The translations under genes were made by a program, and so were the position numbers. A model generated the notes under the pieces. It saw only the letters and a program-made list of their open reading frames with translations. It had not been told where the DNA came from and did not search any database. Below are positions 58,790 through 64,000 of a stretch of DNA of 64,000 nt, piece after piece (within the stretch, counting starts at the first letter, position 1; each line of letters begins with the position of its first letter). Source of the DNA: Microcebus murinus (taxonomy: Eukaryota; Chordata; Mammalia; Primates; Cheirogaleidae); NCBI RefSeq assembly GCF_040939455.1, contig NC_134118.1:77834680-77898679 (forward strand), in the 5' to 3' direction.

Positions 58790-60801
58790 GACCGTCCTTC
58801 GTGGGTGAGTGGACACCGCCAGATCCGCACTGCGCCCTGCCTGCCCGTCTGCCGTGGGCGAGTGGACACAGCCAGATCCGCACTGCGCCCTGCCTGACCG
58901 TCTGCCGTCGGTGAGTGGACACAGCCAGATCCACACTGCGCCCTGCCTGCCCGTCTGCCGAGGGCGAGTGTACACAGCCAGATCCGCTCTGCGCACTGCC
59001 TGACCGTCTGCCGTAGGTGAGTGGACACAGCCAGATCCGCACTGCGCCCTGCCTGACCGCCTGCCGTGGGTGAGTGGACACAGCCAGATCCGCACTGCGC
59101 CCTGCCTGACCATCAGCCGTGGGTGAGTGGACACAGCCAGATCCACACTGCGCCCTGCCCGCCCCTCTGCCGTGGGCGAGTGGACACAGCCAGATCCGCA
59201 CTGCGCCCTGCCTGCCCGTCTCCCGTGGGTGAGTGGACACAGCCAGATCCGCACTGCGCCCTGCCTGCCCGTCTTCCGTGGGTGAGTGGACACAGCCAGA
59301 TCCGCACTGCGCACTGCCTGCCCGTCTCCCGTGTGCGAGTGGACACAGCCAGATCCGCACTGCGCCCTGCATCCCGTCTGTCGTGGCTGAGTGGACACAC
59401 ACAGTTCCGCACTGCGCCCTGCCTGACCGTCTGCCGTCGGTGAGTGGACACAGCCAGATCCACACTGCGCCCTGCCTGTCCGTCTGCCGTGGGCGAGTGG
59501 ACACAGCCAGATCCGCACTGCGCCCTGCCTGCCCTTCTGCCGTGGGTGAGTGGACACAGCCAGATCCGCACTGCGCCCTGCCTGCCCGTCTCCCGTCGGT
59601 GAGTGGACACAGCCAGATCCGCACTGCGCCCTGCGTGCCCGTATCCCGTGGGTGAGTGGAAACAGCCAGATCCGCACTGCGCCCTGCCTGCCCGTCTCCC
59701 GTGGGCGAGTGGACACAGCCAGATCCGCACTGCGCACTGCCTGACCGTCTGCCGTGGGTGAGTGGACACAGCCAGATCCGCACTGCCCCCTGCCTGCCCG
59801 TCTCCCGTGGGCGAGTGGACACAGCCAGATCCGCACTGCGCCCTGCCTGACCGTCTCCCGTGGGTGAGTGGACACAGCCAGATCCGCACTGCGCCTTGCC
59901 TGCCCGTCTCACGTGGGTGAGTGGACACAGCCAGATCCGCACTGCACCCTACCTGCCCGTCTCCCGTGGGTGAGTGGACACAGCCAGATCCGCACTGCAC
60001 CCGGCATGACCGTCCTTCGTGGGTGAGTGGACACCGCCAGATCCGTACTGCGCCCTGCATGCCCGTCTCCCGTGGGTGAGTGGACACAGCCAGATCCGCA
60101 CTGCGCCCTGCCTGCCCGTCTCCCGTCAGTGAGTGGACACAGCCAGATCCGCACTGCACCCTGCCTGCCCGTCTCCCGTGGGTGAGTGGACACATCCAGA
60201 TCCGCACTGCGCGCTGCCTGCCCGTCTCCCGTGGGCGAGTGGACACAGCCAGATCCGCACTGCGCCCTGCCTGCCCGTCTCCCGTGGGCGAGTGGACACA
60301 GCCAGATCCACACTGCGCCCTGCCTGCCCGTCTCCCGTGTGTGAGTGGACACAGCCAGATCCGCACTGCGCCCTGCCTGACCGTCTGCCGTGGGTGAGTG
60401 GACACAGCCAGATCCACACTGCGCCCTGCCTGAACGTCTGCCGTGTGTGAGTGGACACAGCCAGATCCGCACTGCGCCCTGCCTGACCGTCTGCCGTTGG
60501 TGAGTGGACACAGCCAGATCCGCACTGCGCCCTGCCTGCCTGTCTGCCGTGGGACAGTGGACATAGCCAGATCCACACAGCACCGTCTCTGCCCATCTCC
60601 CGTGGGTGAGTGGACACAGTCGGATCCGCACTGCGCCCTGCCTGCCTGTCTCCCGTGGGCGAGTGGACACAGCCAGATCCGCACTGCGCCCTGCCTGCCC
60701 GTCTCCCGTGGGCGAGTGGACACAGCCAGATCCGCACTGCGCCCTGCCTGCCGGTCTCCCGTGGGCGAGGGACACAGCCAGATCCGCACTGCGCCCTGCC
60801 T
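58790..60801 (+). repeat. 2.0-kb tandem higher-order repeat R, copy 1 (2,012 bp)
   Basis: Followed directly by copy 2. The offset is 2,012 up to about 59500 and 2,171 after it. Markers are CTGCCGAGGGCGAG, CCGCTCTGCGCAC, CCCGCCCCTCTGCC, the short TGCATCCCGTC unit (59371), CGTGGCTGAGTGG, the V-type unit at 60553, ACAGTCGGATCC and the short GGGCGAGGGAC unit (60766). Confidence 0.87.
60553..60605 (+). repeat. Divergent V-type unit
   Basis: GACAGTGGACATAGCC start and CACACAGCACCG core. Its companion ACAGTCGGATCC unit follows, as at 35713. Confidence 0.86.
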
Positions 60802-62972
60802 GACCGTCCTTCGTGGGTGAGTGGACACCGCCAGATCCGCACTGCGCCCTGCCTGCCCGTCTGCCGTGGGCGAGTGGACACAGCCAGATCCGCACTGCGC
60901 CCTGCCTGACCGTCTGCCGTCGGTGAGTGGACACAGCCAGATCCACACTGCGCCCTGCCTGCCCGTCTGCCGAGGGCGAGTGTACACAGCCAGATCCGCT
61001 CTGCGCACTGCCTGACCGTCTGCCGTGGGTGAGTGGACACAGCCAGATCCGCACTGCGCCCTGCCTGACCGCCTGCCGTGGGTGAGTGGACACAGCCAGA
61101 TCCGCACTGCGCCCTGCCTGACCGTCAGGCGTGGGTGAGTGGACACAGCCAGATCCACACTGCGCCCTGCCCGCCCCTCTGCCGTGGGCGAGTGGACACA
61201 GCCAGATCCGCACTGCGCCCTGCCTGCCCGTCTCCCGTGGGTGAGTGGACACAGCCAGATCCGCACTGCGCCCTGCCTGCCCGTCTTCCGTGGGTGAGTG
61301 GACACAGCCAGATCCGCACTGCGCACTGCCTGCCCGTCTCCCGTGTGCGAGTGGACACAGCCAGATCCGCACTGCGCCCTGCATCCCGTCTGTCGTGGCT
61401 GAGTGGACACACACAGTTCCGCACTGCGCCCTGCCTGACCGTCTGCCGTCGGTGAGTGGACACAGCGAGATCCACACTGCGCCCTGCCTGTCCGTCTGCC
61501 GTGGGCGAGTGGACACTGCCAGATCCGCACTGCGCCCTGCCTGACCGTCTGCCGTGGGTGAGTGGACACAGCCAGATCCGCACTGCGCACTGCCTGACCG
61601 CCTGCCGTGGGCGAGTGGACACAGCCATATCCGCACTGCGCCCTGCCTGCCCGTCTCCCGTGGGCGAGTGGACACAGCCAGATCCGCACTGCGCCCTGCC
61701 TGCCCTTCTGCCGTGGGTGAGTGGACACAGCCAGATCCGCACTGCGCCCTGCCTGCCCGTCTCCCGTCGGTGAGTGGACACAGCCAGATCCGCACTGCGC
61801 CCTGCCTGCCCGTATCCCGTGGGTGAGTGGAAACAGCCAGATCCGCACTGCGCCCTGCCTGCCCGTCTCCCGTGGGCGAGTGGACACAGCCAGATCCGCA
61901 CTGCGCACTGCCTGACCGTCTGCCGTGGGTGAGTGGACACAGCCAGATCCGCACTGCGCCCTGCCTGCCCGTCTCCCGTGGGCGAGTGTACACAGCCAGA
62001 TCCGCACTGCGCCCTGCCTGACCGTCTCCCGTGGGTGAGTGGACACAGCCAGATCCGCACTGCGCCTTGCCTGCCCGTCTCACGTGGGTGAGTGGACACA
62101 GCCAGATCCGCACTGCACCCTACCTGCCCGTCTCCCGTGGGTGAGTGGACACAGCCAGATCCGCACTGCACCCGGCATGACCGTCCTTCGTGGGTGAGTG
62201 GACACCGCCAGATCCGTACTGCGCCCTGCCTGCCCGTCTCCCGTGGGTGAGTGGACACAGCCAGATCCGCACTGCGCCCTGCCTGCCCGTCTCCCGTCAG
62301 TGAGTGGACACAGCCAGATCCGCACTGCACCCTGCGTGCCCGTCACCCGTGGGTGAGTGGACACATCCAGATCCGCACTGCGCGCTGCCTGCCCGTCTCC
62401 CGTGGGCGAGTGGACACAGCCAGATCCGCACTGCGCCCTGCCTGCCCGTCTCCCGTGGGCGAGTGGACACAGCCAGATCCGCACTGCGCCCTGCCTGCCC
62501 GTCTCCCGTGTGTGAGTGGACACAGCCAGATCCGCACTGCGCCCTGCCTGACCGTCTGCCGTGGGTGAGTGGACACAGCCAGATCCACACTGCGCCCTGC
62601 CTGAACGTCTGCCGTGGGTGAGTGGACACAGCGACATCCGCACTGCGCCCTGCCTGACCGTCTGCCGTTGGTGAGTGGACACAGCCAGATCCGCACTGCG
62701 CCCTCCCTGCCCGTCTGCCGTGGGACAGTGGACATAGCCAGATCCACACAGCACCGTCTCTGCCCATCTCCCGTGGGTGAGTGGACACAGTCGGATCCGC
62801 ACTGCGCCCTGCCTGCCTGTCTCCCGTGGGCGAGTGGACACAGCCAGATCCGCACTGCGCCCTGCCTGCCCGTCTCCCGTGGGCGAGTGGACACAGCCAG
62901 ATCCGCACTGCGCCCTGCCTGCCGGTCTCCCGTGGGCGAGGGACACAGCCAGATCCGCACTGCGCCCTGCCT
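60802..62972 (+). repeat. 2.2-kb tandem higher-order repeat R, copy 2 (2,171 bp)
   Basis: Tandem copy of R with an additional 159 bp (three units) at about 61503-61661, including an ACAGCCATATCC unit and a GGACACTGCC unit. The rest matches copy 1, with point differences such as CAGGCGTGG (61127) versus CAGCCGTGG (59114), and CGTCACCCGTGG (62342). Confidence 0.86.
62724..62776 (+). repeat. Divergent V-type unit
   Basis: Last V-type unit in the window and copy of the 60553 unit at an offset of 2,171. Confidence 0.86.
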
Positions 62973-64000
62973 GCCCGTCTGCCGTGGGTGAGTGGACACA
63001 GCCAGATCCGCACTCGCCCTGCCTGCCCGTCTCCCGTGGGTGAGTGGACACAGCCAGATCCGCACTGCGCCCTGCCTGCCCCTCTGCCGTGGGTGAGTGG
63101 ACACAGCCAGATCCGCACTGCGCCCTGCCTGCCCGTCTGCCATGGGCGAGCGGACACAGCCAGATCCGCACTGCGCACTGCCTGACCGTCTGCCGTGGGT
63201 GAGTGGACACAGCCAGATCCGCACTGCGCCCTGCCTGACCACCTGTCGTGGGTGAGTGGACACAGCCAGATCCGCACTGCGCCCTGCCTGACCGTCTGCC
63301 GTGGGTGAGTGGACACAGCCAGATCCGCACTGCGCCCTGCCTGCCCGTCTCCCGTGGGTGAGTGGACAAAGCCAGATCCGCACTGCACCCTGCCTGACCG
63401 TCCTTCGTGGGTGAGTGGACACCGCCAGATCCGCACTGCGCCCTGCCTGCTCGTCTCCCGTCAGTGAGTGGACACAGCCAGATCCGCACTGCACCCTGCC
63501 TGCCCGTCTCCCGTGGGTGAGTGGACACAGCCAGATCCGCACTGCGCCCTGCCTGCCCGTCTGTCGTTGGCGAGTGGACACAGCTAGATCCGCACTGCGC
63601 CCTGCCTGACCGTCTGCCGTCGGTGAGTGGACACAGCCAGATCCACACTGCGCCCTGCCTGCCCATCTGCCATGGGCGAGTGGACACAGCCAGATCCGCA
63701 CTGCGCACTGCCTGACCGTCTTCCGTGGGTGAGTGGACACAGCCAGATCCACACTGCGCCCTGCCTGACTGCCTGCCGTGGGTGAGTGGACACAGCCAGA
63801 TCCGCACTGCGCGCTGCCTGCCCGTCTCCCGTGGGTGAGTGGACACAGCCAGATCCGCACTGCGCGCTGCCTGCCCGTCTGCTGTGGGTGAGTGGACACA
63901 GCCCGATCCGCACTGCGCCCTGCCTGACCGTCTGCCGTGGGTGAGTGGACACAGCCAGATCCGCACTGCGCCCTGCCTGACCGTCTCCCGTTGGTGAGTG
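62973..64000 (+). repeat. Terminal stretch of the array, no assigned partner
   Basis: About 19 further units, including a one-base-short CGCACTCGCCC unit near 63011 and a CCTTCGTGG / ACACCGCC / CAGTGAG series near 63400. The array runs past the window edge. No other element is seen. Confidence 0.85.

Larger units (their letters stand above)
1..64000 (+). repeat. 53-bp GC-rich tandem satellite/minisatellite array filling the window
   Basis: Every stretch of the window is a copy of one 53-bp unit in the same orientation, about 1,200 in all. Landmarks within the unit, in order, are GTGAGTGGACACAGCC, then ATCCGCACTGCGCC, then a pyrimidine-rich part ending CCCGTGG. A copy matching the commonest base at every position lies at 6800-6852 (7 A, 21 C, 16 G, 9 T). 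Recurrent variants are GGGTGAG/GGGCGAG at the unit junction, TGCCCGTC/TGACCGTC, GTCTCCCG/GTCTGCCG, and CCGCAC/CCACAC. Indels seen are 1-2 bp losses. Neither end of the array is reached. The family is not one I recognise by name. I see no evidence for a gene, and any role (heterochromatin, subtelomere, transcribed satellite) would be inference. Confidence 0.98.

Noticed and set aside
1..64000. CRISPR array
   Set aside because: There are no unique spacers. The whole 53-bp period is conserved, and the copy number and higher-order structure fit a eukaryotic satellite.
1..64000. Ribosomal DNA spacer, telomeric repeat or alpha-satellite
   Set aside because: There is no rRNA gene segment, no TTAGGG-type hexamer run, and no 171-bp AT-rich unit.
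1..64000. Exact match to the PRDM9-type hotspot motif CCNCCNTNNCCNC
   Set aside because: The pyrimidine-rich part of the unit resembles it but I found no exact match in the consensus, so I do not claim it.

Overview
The whole 64-kb window is one uninterrupted, head-to-tail tandem array of a GC-rich (about 70% G+C) 53-bp unit, roughly 1,200 copies. There is no unique flanking sequence at either end. I see no gene, RNA gene, transposon, CRISPR array or simple repeat. This is a very large minisatellite/satellite array of a eukaryote. The unit carries 4-5 CpGs, and the commonest variants are CpG to TpG or CpA. That fits a genome with germline CpG methylation, most likely a vertebrate. I do not recognise the 53-mer as a named satellite and cannot name the species or chromosome from sequence alone.

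Layout. (1) 1-27855: two full cycles and one partial cycle of an 11.2-11.5 kb higher-order repeat, at 1-11175, 11176-22667 and 22668-27855. The window edge sets the phase arbitrarily. Inside these cycles a 1,483-bp block occurs in tandem twice in one run and three times in the next. A 954-bp tandem duplication is unique to cycle 1, and a 211-bp segment is missing from cycle 2. (2) 27856-30505: mosaic of familiar variant units with no long match I could place. (3) 30506-40373: repeated blocks of about 850-900 bp, a 2.65-kb duplication 6,249 bp apart (about 31430-34080 and 37680-40329), a 689-bp tandem duplication and a 159-bp tandem duplication. (4) 40374-54533: a 4.4-kb segment present twice, 9.75-9.8 kb apart, with a 2.0-kb part of it also present at 3.92 kb spacing. 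(5) 54534-58789: the most heterogeneous part, rich in a divergent unit type. (6) 58790-62972: a tandem pair of 2,012 and 2,171 bp. The array then continues to the window end.

Two structures stand out. A roughly 750-bp module of about 14 variant units in fixed order recurs about 14 times, up to about 39.4 kb. A divergent unit ('V type') is confined to 35.7-62.8 kb. Together they suggest that the left part was homogenised recently while the right part keeps older diversity.

The many open reading frames are by-products of the repeat. The consensus minus strand has no stop codon in any frame, and because 53 is not a multiple of 3 each frame cycles through all three phases every 159 bp. ORFs of up to 2,044 codons therefore arise without selection. 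None is annotated as a gene.
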